Shown here in pieces: positions 24,275 through 37,300 of a stretch of DNA of 64,000 nt (positions are counted from its first letter, which is position 1; each line of letters starts with the position of its first letter). This stretch comes from Paramecium octaurelia. Its lineage: Eukaryota > Ciliophora > Oligohymenophorea > Peniculida > Parameciidae. Made by a program: the position numbers and the translations under genes. The DNA is taken from assembly GCA_905182995.1 (NCBI GenBank), contig CAJJDP010000008.1, forward strand, positions 390,506-454,505. The letters are read 5' to 3'. A model generated the notes under the pieces. That model did no database searches, had not been told where the DNA came from, and saw only the letters and a program-made list of their open reading frames with translations.

Positions 24275-24337
24275 TTTTATAATACTTATTTATATAATTA
24301 TAACTCAAATTTTCACCTATTTCTAAAAATAAAAATT

Positions 24338-27300
24338 ATGAACTTCAAATTCCCAGGAACTTATGCAGAACTCAAGGATACTAATTTCTCTGAATTCTAC
24401 AGAGTCAAATCTAAAAATTCAGTCCCCAATATGGATGATCGTCTTATATTCATTAAAATAAATTAATTCTAGGAGGAGTTCCATCAAATGCCCACTCTTA
24501 TTGAAGATGCACAGAATTTCGATTTCCTTTACTATTTGGTTGAGTAACTTATAAATCTATATCAAGATATTTGGATAAACATTCGAACTAAAAAGCTCAA
24601 TTCCAATTGATTGACATCTTCTCATTTTAAATTCTCAAACTACACAATAATTCAAAGGCATTCCAAATGACACTCTTCTTATTCTTAAACCTCCTGTAAT
24701 AAAAACAGATTTAAGGACCGTAAGTCAAAAGGGCATTAAAATAATTGAAGCAACTTTTCAGTCTAAATTCCTTTGTCGACCTTGATAGGGAAGGTATAAG
24801 ATATGTATTCGATCTTATTAAGATGGCTATAGAGATCAAGGAAACTCAAATAAGAGAGGTTTGGATTGAAGTTCTTATTTCAGCTTTGATAATTTGGTCT
24901 AAGCATGAGACAGTTCTTAAAAATACGATAGTTCATTTAATGTATGAATAGGAAAGCGTAGTCCCCAATCTGAGTAAATTCTTAGTGGCTTGCAGTAAAC
25001 ATGATAAATTGAAATCATATACAATTGATTAACTCGGTTTACTTATCAATTTTATTACTGAAAAGTCTACTAATTAAACAGAGAGTCTGGCAGTTAAAAA
25101 TCTGAGAGAACTACTGACTATCTCATCAAAAGAAATGCCAAAAATCTATTACCAATAGTTATCATCAATGATTGGGTTGTATGACAATGAAAATTATCAT
25201 ATAAGAAGTGGCCTATCAGATGTCATAACAAATGTAATAGAATATCTGGTAAAAGAGTCAAAGGAATAAAATGATGATGAAGTTCTTCTACTCAATGCTA
25301 ATAATTTAACCAAATCTCTGATATCTCGGCATCTAGATAAGACAGCCCTCTGTAGATCAAATGTATTGTAATGTTTATCGCAATTATTAAATTTGAATTG
25401 CATATAAAAAATACATCTACCCACTATTTTTTCCATAAGCTAGTCTAGACTGAGGGATATCTCAGGCTATGCCAGAAAATCAGCATTATAATTATTGAAA
25501 TCAGTCTCACGTTGTTACCGATATATTTATGTTTAAAGTTAAGGAAGGGATAAATTTTGGTCATCTAAAGAAATTGGAGAACAAATAAAAAACAATTAAT
25601 TAGAGTTAGATAATATCCATAATGATTTTTAAAGACTGGATTTGTAGTTTTAAGAAGGCAATATCACTGAGGATTAGATCAATGATACCATTAAAAATAT
25701 TAAGAAAAGGACTCAAGAAATCTAGAAAGGTTAGGAATATTTAGATGAATATAGCAAATTTCTAGATGGAATGAAAATTGCCATAAATTAAGTCTTATAA
25801 TTGTGTCAAAGTAAAAATTAAGCAGATGTAATACATTCGATCAAATTATTCGCATATTTATCAAAATATGATTTCGAATCAGCAAATATTGGGTTAAGAA
25901 GAATGTTGCTATTAGTATGGTCGCAAGATAAATCAACTTAACAAGAAGTTATTAAAAAGTTTTGGAAACTCTATTTGAAGGATAATAAAAATACAAAATA
26001 AATTATACTCTCTATTATAGATCTGATAAGCACTTCAAATTAGAAGGAATTGCTATCAATAGAAAAAATTATATTATCATATGAGACTGAGTAGGCTCCT
26101 AATTACAAATTACCAAATAAAGCATTTAGTACCCTTTGGGATCTTTTTGGTAGACCAGAAATTAATTAAAGATCAATGCTTATATTTGTGAGAATAATGC
26201 TGACAAGAAATAGCTCTTATTTTAATATGGAAAAAATTAAATAAATTCAAGAGCTATTGATGGCTTACAATAGAAAAGATCCAGATTGGATAATCATAAA
26301 AGAACTTTCTCTTATTTTGTCAAAATTAGATAGAAATCAAGAGAAAAACTAAATCCATATTAATACTTAGATAGAACTGTTGACTAGATTACTTGTAAAG
26401 TATAAAGATATCTAGGATATGAATTATTTTAGTGCATGCGATTCAATTATACAATTAATATCCCTTTCCTATAATCCTGAATCTAAATTTGAAGCTTTAA
26501 TTAAACAGTTTGAATTTGAATAACATTCCAAAAGTTCTATGGAATTAGAACAATTAAGTAATAATGATGAAATGCATTTAACACATGCAATTTATATAGC
26601 AGGATGTATTTCCTTATAATTGTTAGTGTTAATTGATAAAACTCATAGATAACTTAAATAACTAAAAAATGATAGAGAATCATAAATAGGAAAGGAACAA
26701 GAGATAGATAAGATTTCAGGAGGTTTGGAGGGAGAGTTTGAAAGAATACATGAGATAGTGAATGAAATATAGGATCTTAATTTAGTGTAACAAAATCTAT
26801 TGTCAGTTTTCTCCCCATTGGTAATAATAATAATTGAGGATTGCCTTGTAGATATGGAAAATAAGAAATCTTCTTGTCTAAATCAATAATCCCCTCTTGT
26901 ATAAGTTTGTCTAATCACAATGTGTAAGTTCATGTGTTTGTCTGAGTCCTATTGTAGATAACATATTGAGATGTTATTTAATATCATGAAGTAAATAGAG
27001 ATTGTGTATGTTTTAGGTGTCCCTTGTTTGATTAAGTCGTTAAGAATAATGTTTTGATTAGCATAGGAGACTTATTACATATGTGGCCAAATACAGTTTA
27101 AAAGTTCCACAAATAGATATATTCAAATTTACTTGATTCTAATGGTCCTCTTCGAAGGGTGACATTACTGGTCCTAACCCATTTGATTTTGAACGATATG
27201 ATTAAGAGCAAGACCTCTTTATCGCATATTCCAGTGTTATTAAATGACCCTTGCTAACAGATCTAAAGCATGGCAAGATACTTTTTGAATGAATTGCAAA

Positions 27301-28000
27301 AAAAAGAATAGAGAGCCATTTCAAATGCTGTGCCAGATATTATACTGAACATTCATGAACACAACGAGATCATTATATCTCAAATATCCTTATACATTGA
27401 TAAGAACTTGGTGGAATCAATAGTAGAGAAGCTGGTGAATATATTGGGGATCAGTTAGAGTATAAATTAACTTATATATATGTGTAGATCAATCAGAAAT
27501 AAAAAATATCTCTATTCTATTCAACTACATGAATCTGACCTAAACTTCTTTATAAAGATTCTTGGATGGGTGGGAGTAATATCGAGAAAAACTAAAGGAC
27601 TAATTTGTTTATAATCAATTTATTAGTTTAATAAAAAAGGTACTATGTTGCTTACTTGTATTAGTTGAGGAGAACTCTGCCTCAAGAGAGTCGAATTGTA
27701 ATAGATGAATTTGAGATGAAGATAGAAAACTATGATAAAGAGACATTTGAGAATAGAAGGAGGGAAAAAGTGTCCAAGAGAAAGAATGGTAAGACTTAGT
27801 TCCAAGATAGAGATGATAAAGAATTAAAAGAAAATATTAGTAATGTGAAGTAATAGTAGAGGAGGAAAGTCAAAAAGAAGGATGAGGAAATCTTAGAAAT
27901 TGAATCTAATTCTGAATAAGAAACTTCTTAGGCTTAAGCTATGAAATTATAGACTAATCAAAGAAGAAAAAGGAAGCATCTCTAGAAAAATGAAGATTGA
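24338..28000 (+). CDS. Condensin complex subunit 1 (CAP-D2)
   Basis: Four introns (23, 20, 28 and 25 nt) give exactly 1188 aa, close to other CAP-D2 proteins. HEAT-repeat protein. Family blocks: YARKSALQLLKSVS in the middle, VCLITMCKFMCLSESYCRQH followed by MLFNIM (compare LCKFMC in animal CAP-D2), ISIGDLLHMWPNTVQKF, LRRVTLLVLTHLILNDMIKS, SMARYFLNELQKKEQRAISN and AVPDIILNI. The tail is highly basic (RRKRKHLQKNED), as in CAP-D2 C-termini. It acts with SMC2/SMC4 to compact chromosomes. It is divergent to the AMPK-like kinase, separated by 63 bp. Confidence 0.92.
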
Positions 28001-28045
28001 TATTTTTTACTATCTTAATATTAACATTTAATATTTATTAAAACG

Positions 28046-29763
28046 ATGGATTAAAATTCTAATTATTTTTTCAATTCTGCTTAAAAAGAGTAAACAGAAT
28101 TTTGGAATAGAAATTTTCATATTTTATTGAATACTCATGAAAATTTTGAGATCCAAAATGAAAATTGTACCAGATTTTATAAGAGAAGTAAGATTCTTAA
28201 AAAATGGATACCTCGGCTTTATTCTGTTCAAAGCAATTATATATTATATGGTGATAGAGTAAACTTATATCATAATCAAGAATCTCAAAGGTTTTAGGAA
28301 ACTAGATTGTGTATATTTAACATCTAGTCTAGTAGAAGGACCATATAAATATCAATTGCAGTTAAAATACTGTGGATTTGTTTTAGAATTGTACACTGAT
28401 CAAAAAAAGGATTACGACAGTTTTAAAGAAAGTTTATAAGCTCATTGTATACTAACTGATTTTCACACTTAATATACATTGCTAAGACAAATTGGGTTTG
28501 GTTCAAGTGCTTAAGTAACAATAATAAATTTTAATCTAGGTGTACATTGCTAGGAGTAACTACAATTAATAACTATATGCCATAAAAAGAGTTCAAAAAA
28601 ATTATTCAGTCAAACAAAAAAAATATGAGCAGGAACAAGCCTTACATAATGAGATTCAAATAATGAAAGAACTTAATCATCCAAATATCATTTCTTTTTA
28701 TTCAGTGTTTGAGACTAATAGTATTTATTCAATCTATCTTAAAGAACATATCAATATTGTTTTAGAATTAATCCAAGGAGGAGAACTACTAAAATAAGGA
28801 CAATACAAAAGTATTAGAGATGCTAGAATCGTGGCCAAATAATTAGCTCTATGTTTGGATTATATGCATTAGAAAGGGATTATGCATAGAGATTTGAAGC
28901 CATAGAACATTTTATGTAAATCTAATTCTCTTGACGTGTTAATTGCTGATTTTGGTTTGGCCACTTACATTAAGACATAAAAACAATAGTATTACAGATG
29001 TGGAACCACTGGGTACGTAGCTCCCGAAGTATTGATGTACAAAGAAGGTTCTAAGATGTACAATGAGAAGTGCGATATCTTTAGTCTTGGAGTTATCTTC
29101 TATCAATTGTATCTATTTACAATTTAAAAGGATTTTCAACACTCATCCCTTCAAAGATAGCACCAAAGCTGGAATGTTGAAGAGGAATTTAGCTGCTGAC
29201 TATAAATTGGATGAGCAAACAAAAGTTCCTTAAAGTTGTAAGGATCTTATTGCATCAATGTTGAGATTGAATCCCAAGCAAAGACCTTCTGCATCTTAAA
29301 TATTGAGACATGATTTCTTTAATGAACCATTAAATGAGTAGTCTTATCCAAGTTTGATTGGATCAGTTCAAGAGTAATTCAAATTGTTATTCTTAGTATA
29401 AGCGATCAAAAGAAATCAGGCCAGTCTTTCAATTCTTAAGTAGGGGAGTTGAAATTATCGACCTTCCAAAAGCATGGGCAAGTGTCGATCTTCGAAAAAA
29501 TGCCATTAAATATTAAATCAGCAAATCAGAGTATGGAATTCAAGGAACTCTCGCCTTTGTGGAATAAAAAGATTACTTTACAATAACCTATTACTTAACC
29601 CAGATCCAAAGCTTAATCTATGTATTCGAATAAAAACCTAGATAATCGAGGTTAAAAAGTATCTATTTTTCGACAGCAATCAAAAAACTCAGAAAATGAT
29701 ATCGACCAGCATCAATTTCCCTATTCAACCATAATCAACAGATGTACTATCAAAAACAAGTGA
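28046..29763 (+). CDS. PH-domain plus CAMK-like protein kinase
   Basis: Four introns (22, 25, 22 and 23 nt) give 541 aa. N-terminal PH-like domain (about residues 40-130): KRSKILKKWIPRLYSVQSNY and the end QKKDYDSFKESLQ. Kinase domain follows: LLRQIGFGSSAQVYIARS, LYAIKRVQKNY, LELIQGGELLKQGQY, GIMHRDLKPQNIL, IADFGLATYI, RCGTTGYVAPEVLMYKEG. The C-terminal tail is Ser/Gln/Lys-rich. This PH-kinase order is common in ciliate CAMK-group kinases. Lipid-regulated membrane recruitment is a reasonable inference. Substrate unknown. Confidence 0.88.
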
Positions 29764-30039
29764 CAATTATTTAATACTATGTTAACATATTACAACTATA
29801 TTTTTTGTTAATTCCAAAAATACTGATTTTAATCTTGTGAAAATATTTATTAATATACTTTATTGTAATATGCACTGTTCTAAATATAGAAATTAATTAT
29901 GTTTCCCATTCCTCAAATTCCTTCCAGCCTAATTATTAAATCTTTATCAGATAAAATAACTTATTTAACTTCAGACATACTTTTAATACTTGAATTCATC
30001 TTTTATTGTGACGGTATCAAAAAAATTTAAATTAATTTT

Positions 30040-31063
30040 ATGAATCATTCAGAAGGGGCCCAATCTCCACTTTATTTTGGTATGTATCCACTACCCTATT
30101 GGCCAACGAACTCACAATTCCTCTTAATGATGAACTTCCAAAATCCACTGATGAGTCCAATCCATAATTTAGGTTCTCCAATTTTAACTTCCCACTTAAA
30201 TTTCACCTAGCCAACAATGAATTACGACATCAAATACGAACAAAGTAATCTCTTTACCCTTATTCTCTTTAGATTCACAAAATAAAGAATCCACATAAAC
30301 TAAATAGCCATAATAATATACCAGCTAAATTTAAATCATTTCTTAGCAATTAGATGACATGAATTACGATCAAATTACAATAGAAAATCTTGAGGCCTTG
30401 ATTCATTTGTTGTTTGAAGAAGAGCCCAAATTAAAAAAGATCTTATAATAACTTAAAGAGAAAAAATGTCTTAAGGTTGTCAAGATTCTTGACACTTTAG
30501 CCAAAAAGATCAGAACCCAATAGAAAAATCGAGAAGAATTAATCAAATTTTGTTTGAGAAAGGCTTTCAGAGAGATTTTCCATCAAATTTAAGAAAAATG
30601 TACTAAAAAAAGTAATCAAATCTTTAAATATGTATAGAACTTAATCTAAAGGCTGCATCCAAAATATTTTAGTAGTCCTATTAAGCTGAAAAGATGAAAT
30701 CCATAGCATTGCCATTTAGAAAAAATAGTAAAAATAAGACAATGAATAATCATTTCCTCCATGAATTATTCTAATCAAAGCAATTTCAGGATCAATATAA
30801 AATATTCCTTGGTATCTAAATCCTTTCATATTTTATAGACAATCTAGACACCATCATAGAGAATGACAAAAATAAAAAAATTAAAGCAATAGCTGAAAAA
30901 TCATGGGAATTCATCTAATCGAATAGAAAAGTAAAAAATTGATATTAATTCTTAAAAGTCATACACATTCAAAAGGTTGCCATGGTCATTAAAAAACTTG
31001 GAAAAATTGAAAGAAACAGCAAATGAAATGCTAAATTACTGTGATGATTAAAAATTTATTTGA
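30040..31063 (+). CDS. Hypothetical protein, 315 aa
   Basis: Introns of 28, 20 and 28 nt give 316 codons. I chose the ATG at 30040 (MNHSEGAQSPLYFG) because the in-frame stretch back to 29899 looks like AT-rich intergenic DNA. The N-terminal third is Pro/Asn/Gln/Met-rich and probably disordered (MYPLPYWPTNSQF). The C-terminal two thirds are helical and Lys/Glu/Leu-rich: NLEALIHLLFEEEPKLKKIL, VVKILDTLAKKIRTQ, KSYTFKRLPWSLKNLEKL. No recognised domain. Confidence 0.68.
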
Positions 31064-31450
31064 AATTATTATCATAATTAAACATCTAAATACAAGAGAT
31101 CACCTACGCTAATATTAACTAGACAAAGAAAATAGTCAAAAATCTTTTAAACTTTTCATCCTACTTTTAAGATTTTCGTTGAGCATCCAGAAGGACTTTG
31201 TATTAGATTATAATGAGTTAAAATCATTATTCTCTTTTCTAGAAGCACAAAATCATACTCAATCTGTTATTTAAATATAGATTTTAATATTTGGTTTTTC
31301 TGACCTATACATTAATCTTAAATAATTTTCTGCCATTAATATTATTGCAATTTAATTTATAACTGGATTTAATTATTTTAAAAATAATATTATATAAATA
31401 TAAAATTTCGTAATATATTAGAATATATCTAAAAAGGCATTCCATTCAAT
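31064..31450. other. Intergenic, AT-rich
   Basis: About 390 bp with mixed short frames and several in-frame TGA triplets in all directions. I see no gene, RNA or repeat of note. Confidence 0.6.
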
Positions 31451-32315
31451 ATGGATTAGGATTTCTAAGAAAGTAATTATTTAAATAAATTTGAACAAAT
31501 TTTTATTCATAACATTTTATTGCAGAAAATGCATATTATTAAATAACTAAATTTGCCTTTATATAAATATTATTTGCAACTTTTATAAAAAAATGATGTC
31601 TCATTTTAAGTAAATTAAGAATAATTTAATTGTCTTATTTTTAACAAAAGTAAGGATATTAGAATGAAATTTACTTTATTCAATTTTAGAACTATTTATT
31701 CATCCATGCCATTTTAGAATAAAGAAGTTAGCAAAAAGAATTAAATATAAAATTGTAAAAAAATATAAAATTCTAAAAGTGTATTAAGGATCTAAGTGGC
31801 TTTGTTTGTCTTTAATTCTCGATTTAATGCCTGATAATAATGAAATTAATTAAGAATATTATTAAACGATTTATTATAATGTATTTAATTAAGAATATAA
31901 TTAAAACAAATAAATATATCACTCTAGAGAATTGATGTCACTTAACTAAAGACTCGAGTTAATCCAAATATATTAAAATAGAAAAAAGGATACTAATTCA
32001 TATTTATGTTTTTAAGTAATGAAGAAACAAAATAATTATCAAAAAGAATAAAAAGCATTCTCTCTTCTTATTTCAAGTGAATTATCAAATTTTATAACTG
32101 TAAATGGATGTATTTAATGATTTTAAAAGCCTTTCCAAAAATAGAAAATTAGACAAAAGTAATATTATGATAAAATATAACAGAGTCCTGTTTTGCAAAG
32201 TTCCAAAAGCTAATTGAGAACATCTTCCCTGCATACGATTGTAATGCAATTACTAGAATAAGAAAAAAGTGGAAATAAAGAATAATATTAATTAATAATT
32301 TATATAAATGACTGA
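31451..32315 (+). CDS. Gln/Asn/Lys-rich hypothetical protein, 269 aa
   Basis: Introns of 25 and 30 nt give 270 codons. It starts MDQDFQESNYLNKFEQIFIH and ends with a stretch rich in Gln and Lys. A central segment SKWLCLSLILDLMPDNNEIN is the most ordered-looking part. Tyr/Gln/Asn repeats (QEYYQTIYYNVFNQEYNQ) suggest a prion-like or low-complexity character. No family recognised; the last intron is less certain. Confidence 0.5.
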
Positions 32316-32431
32316 AATTCATCCTTTTATTTATATATTTCCTTTTATAAGCATTTCTTAATTTGAAATTATTTTATATCAATCATGTAATTTTCATTTT
32401 GTTATAATATTATCACTATAAATTTATATTT

Positions 32432-34380
32432 TCAAATTTGCTCTTAATTAATGATATTATCAATCTCGTCGACCTTCATTATTATTTTGTTCTTCAAAAC
32501 TTTTTTATTCTCAACAATTTCAATTGTGAATTGTTCGAAATTTACATTTAATTTTTTAAGATGAGTTGATGTACTCATTGATAATCTTGACAACTGATTA
32601 TCACCCTCAAGACATCTCTAATGATGCTTTTATTTAAAATGTTATGTTTCTGTATTCAATGAGTTTGATAAATTTCTAATCTTAATTCCTTTCTAATTAT
32701 CATCCAGTGCATCCTGATCCTATAAATCCATTTACTCAAACACATTTTTCAACTTATTTAAAGTATCCATGCCTTAGAAAGTACCAACCACTTTATTTTC
32801 ATCATCAGAATCATCATTATTATTAAGACTATCCATAGGTGATTACTTATTAAAGCAATCTATAAAGATATTATTTTGAGGCTCAATAATCTCATCAGGT
32901 TCATCTTCTTAGATTGCAGAGATAATAAATGGGGTATCAATCTGAGGAGTTTCTTAATCTTCACCTAACTTAAATTTGTGCTTGTCCTCATGTATTTCAA
33001 TTTATTCTTTGATTACCTTCCAAACTTAAGACCTTTTTAATGTAGATTCAATTGATTTCAACTCATTATAATATGGTAAGAAATCACTATCTCTTATAAG
33101 TTTAATTTATAGCTATTATTCAAAAGCAAATAATTATCGGTCTATTCTTTTTATTTATTAAGTCTGTAATTTATTTTTAGTTAATAGTTAGAGACACCAA
33201 AAGGGATGAAAATCATTCAAAGCCCTATCCAAAATAAAGGCAATCATATTGTAAACATATTAAATAAAAATATCTGAGTGATTATTCTTCTTAACTAAAT
33301 TTATTATGATTTCCATCACATTAGATTAATCAACTCTTTGCCATAATTCAATGTCTGATATTCTCACTATATTATCAATAATCTAATATTTAATAATAAA
33401 TGTAATACTTCAATCAATTTTACATCTAACAAGCCTACCTTGCAACTTCTTGTAAGTGTTTTTTCTAAGATATTTTTGATACTTATAATATTGAAATATT
33501 TAAAGAACTCTGTTTTCCTGAATTCTTCTGTAATTGGCTAATTATAAGGCTCATCCAAATATAAGTTTTGTAAATCCAAAGAGTAATAATTTGAAATCAG
33601 CGAAATAATATGGGCTGCATTCTTACGAACTCTTTATATTTTATACTCAATACATAAAATGAAATGTCTCTTATGATAAAACATCATTTACTATCAGCAG
33701 CACTTAACTAGAAAGTAAATATGGCATTAATTCTTTAGTCTGTATTCTAACCATTATCTCGTGAATTAAATAAGTAAAATTGATAGCTGAACTGTAATCA
33801 AATTTGGAGTATTATTATATTCCAATCTACAAAATTTCTAATTACTATTGATGAAATTAATTTTCAAAATATATCAACAATACCTAAGCAACACTATTAT
33901 TATATATATATGGTAAGAAATTCTAAAGTAATTAATTATTGGCATTTAATGATTCTGTTATCAATATTTAGGATCTTTTTTAAATTAATTGAAGAATCTT
34001 AAATGCCTAAGCCCATTGAACATCTGGTATAAATGTATATGTTAATATCTCAAATAAGTGATTAAAATGAACCTAAAAATTTAAAGTCACTAACATACTT
34101 CAATCTACTATATAATTTCTTCTATATTAAGTTCAATGATATCCCACACCTTTGTCATAAGTATTGAATAAGTATCATATTGTATTGGTTGAATTTCGTC
34201 ATAATTTACAAATAGGATCTATAATAATTGCCTTGCATTCTAACACAAAAATTCAATTGCCATCATATCAGATGCTTCAATATATTTAGTAAAGGTTTCA
34301 TTAAGTAGCAAGACTTTCAGATCTGAATGGGCTTCCTAAATCAATTATTCAATGATATAAATTTTTTTATCAATGTTCAT
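32432..34380 (-). CDS. Helical-repeat protein, possibly SAPS/PP6 regulatory family
   Basis: At least three short introns. The N-terminal 450 residues are alpha-helical repeats (IEQLIQEAHSDLKVLLLNET, IEFLCQNARQLLQILF, RVRKNAAHIISLISNYYS). A segment YNDFHPFWCLQLLTKN lies near residue 420, followed by an acidic Asp/Glu/Asn-rich tail (NNDDSDDENKVV). The general plan (helical repeat, then acidic tail) and the order of blocks are like SIT4-associated (SAPS) regulators of PP6-type phosphatases, but no diagnostic motif is unmistakable. It could be another ARM/HEAT protein. Confidence 0.5.
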
Positions 34381-34399
34381 ATTATTTATATATAATTTC

Positions 34400-37300
34400 T
34401 CAATAACGTCTTGCATAACTTCTAGTTGTGGTGGTTGATGTTTAATTCATAATTTAGGAAGATGATGTTTATGATGGTGGTTATTAACTGGTTGAGCCCG
34501 ACTAATAAATGGATGAAGCTGTCACTGGTTTTTGAGTGCTTGTTTATTAGACCTATGAAGCTGTGGGGAATAAATTTTATCTATAGCCACTGGATCTATT
34601 TGATTGACTATCATCTATCTATTAATAGGATGTCTAAGGTTGTTTATTCACTTGTGTGGTAATAGTTGTAGTGAATTAATTAGTTTGATTTGTACTTTAA
34701 GGAGGATTATCTTATCTTAAGTCTTTCACTACAGAGGCGTACTTGTTATTCCAAGTTTATAAGTCCTATGCAATAAATATATATTATTACAGCTGTTTAA
34801 TTGGAAATTATATTCTATTGTCTCTTGATTTCATTTTATAAATCATTGATTTATTGATTCAATTTCTTGATATCATTTTATTGGTTATCAAAGTTCTTCT
34901 TGCTTGTGTTCAAATCAGAATTTAAGCTATTAACTTTAGCTTCTAATTCCTTCTTTAACTTTTCTAGATTAGAAGAATCCTATTAGAATTTGTCGAGTTT
35001 CTTCTTTAAATCATCTAATTCTCTGTCTTTGGCTTAGATTGCTTATTACAATTTACTAATTTCTGTATTATCTTTCTTAACCTTCTACAATTCAACATCC
35101 ATTTGATTGAATCTAGATTAATAATACATATTACTTCTTTTTAATTTCTTCATTCTCTTTTGATCTCTAAGCAATTTGATCTTACAAAGTTTTCAAATCA
35201 TTTGGATTAGTATTATCGATAACCTTAACTTATTTAACGATTGACTCTTGTTTTGTGTTCTATGCCTTCAATGCATTAATTTCATTATCCTTAGCTGCAA
35301 ACTTATTCTTTAATTGTTCAAACTCACCATTGACTGAATTGTATAATTATTGGAATTAAGTTTTCTGTTTATTGGCATCATCAGCTGCTAATTGCAAATC
35401 TGCCAATTTTTATCTTAAGTCTCCTAATTCTTTAGTTTGTTAATCAATTAATTATTTCAATCTTTAGTTTTCAGCTTCAAGAGGTTTTAATTAAGCAACT
35501 TAGCCTTCTAAGGTAGATACAGTCTTAGATTGTGCTGCATTTTCATCATTCTTAACTTAGATTTGCTTTCCTAATTACTCAATTTCAGCTTGTAATTTGG
35601 CAATTCTATCCAAAAGATTGTCTCTTTCTGCAGCTAATTATTTAGCCTGTTTATCTAATTAACTTAATTGATCCTTTAAATCAGCAGTCACTAAGCATCT
35701 AATATAATATAATTAATATATTTTACTCTCTTTCATATAAAGCCTTGTATTTAATAAATTCATTTTAGAATCCATTCAATTATTCAATGACTTTCTACAT
35801 GGAGTTCATCTCAGATACTTAAGAATTAAACTTATTAGTCAAATCTGACAATTATTATCTCAATTTATTATTCTCATCTAGTAACTTTTACAATTATGCC
35901 TACAAATCTCCAATTTACTTTGATCTTTATTAGTCTAATTGTTAGAGTTGATTTTATAAGTCATTAACATGAGATTCTAATTCACTGATATAATTATCCT
36001 TTTCTGCTGAAGAATTGCTACTGCTTTATTATAAATTTGTAATCTAAGTTTACAATAAACTGTATTATTATTGGAGTTTATTATATAGGTCTTGAATGTT
36101 TCTCAACTTATTTAATTCTGCTTATAATTGTCTCAATTAAGCATTGAGATCATCGATTTCTTTATCCTTCTATTCATTTTACTATTATAATTTGGCTAAT
36201 TGATCTTATAAAACCTATTGTTATCTTTCTAAATTAGCAATATCCTCATTGACATCATCTTGGTTTCCTCCTCTCAATTCTAACAAAGGATCTTACTAAA
36301 GAGATTCAGCTTTCAATCTTTATAAATATTCAACTTCAAGGAGCAAATACTTATATTTACTCTCATAGTATTCCTTCTCTCTTCTTAATCTATCATTGTC
36401 TACTCCAACTTTGTTAAGATCTGTCTTAACATTTTCTCTATTTTAGATTTCCTCTTATCTTACAATATCTAATTTGTTGTTTGATAATTATAATTAATTA
36501 ACTTGATTAGCTTCTAAAGATTTGTCGAAGTATCTTCCATAGAGATCTTCATATTCTTTTGTCTTGACATTCAATTATTGAATCAATTCCTATGAATGTT
36601 ATCTTAATAAGTTAATTGTTTATTCCAACTCAGGAACTCTAGATTCTAAATGCTTTAAATTAAATATGGTTTGATTGAGATCATTCATTTTGGCTCTCAT
36701 TTATTCATTTTCTTCAACCTTCATATTCAATTAAGTCTTTAATCTATCTATTTCTTAGATATATAAATGCTTTTCATTTTCAAGGATATTAATGTGATTA
36801 TTTAATTATTCAATTTATTATTTAAGTTTCTAAATTTATTGGTATTAGTCAAAGTTTTCTCTTTGAAGTTCCTATATTTATTTTCTAAGTTGATTGATTT
36901 CATCCTAATCAACAATATGTTCAATTTAAGGTGGTGGTTAATGTAATTGCCTTTGTTTCAATCTTTCAATTTCTAATTCTAATTATCTAGCTCTAATTTA
37001 TTCTTATTTTAAGAGTTCAGCTGTAAATTGCAAATCAGACACCAATTATTCAGATTGTAAATACTTATCCTTCCAATTCTTAATTAATTATTCCTTTCTT
37101 TGAATTTCTAATTATAATTCATTCAAATATCCTTCATATTAAACTCGTTATTATTCATGTTATCTATCTTTTGCTTATAAATCTAATTCTTATTATAAAT
37201 TGTCTTATCTCAATTTATTTAATTCCTTTTTTAATTCTTTGATTTCTTTTTCTAATTATGCATTCTTTTCTTCAGCATCAGCCAATAATTATTAAACATC

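Noticed and set aside
34462-34662. Plus-strand ORF MMFMMVVINWLSPTNKW
   Set aside because: It is antisense to the Ser/Thr/Gln-rich tail of the giant coiled-coil gene, which has the consistent frame.
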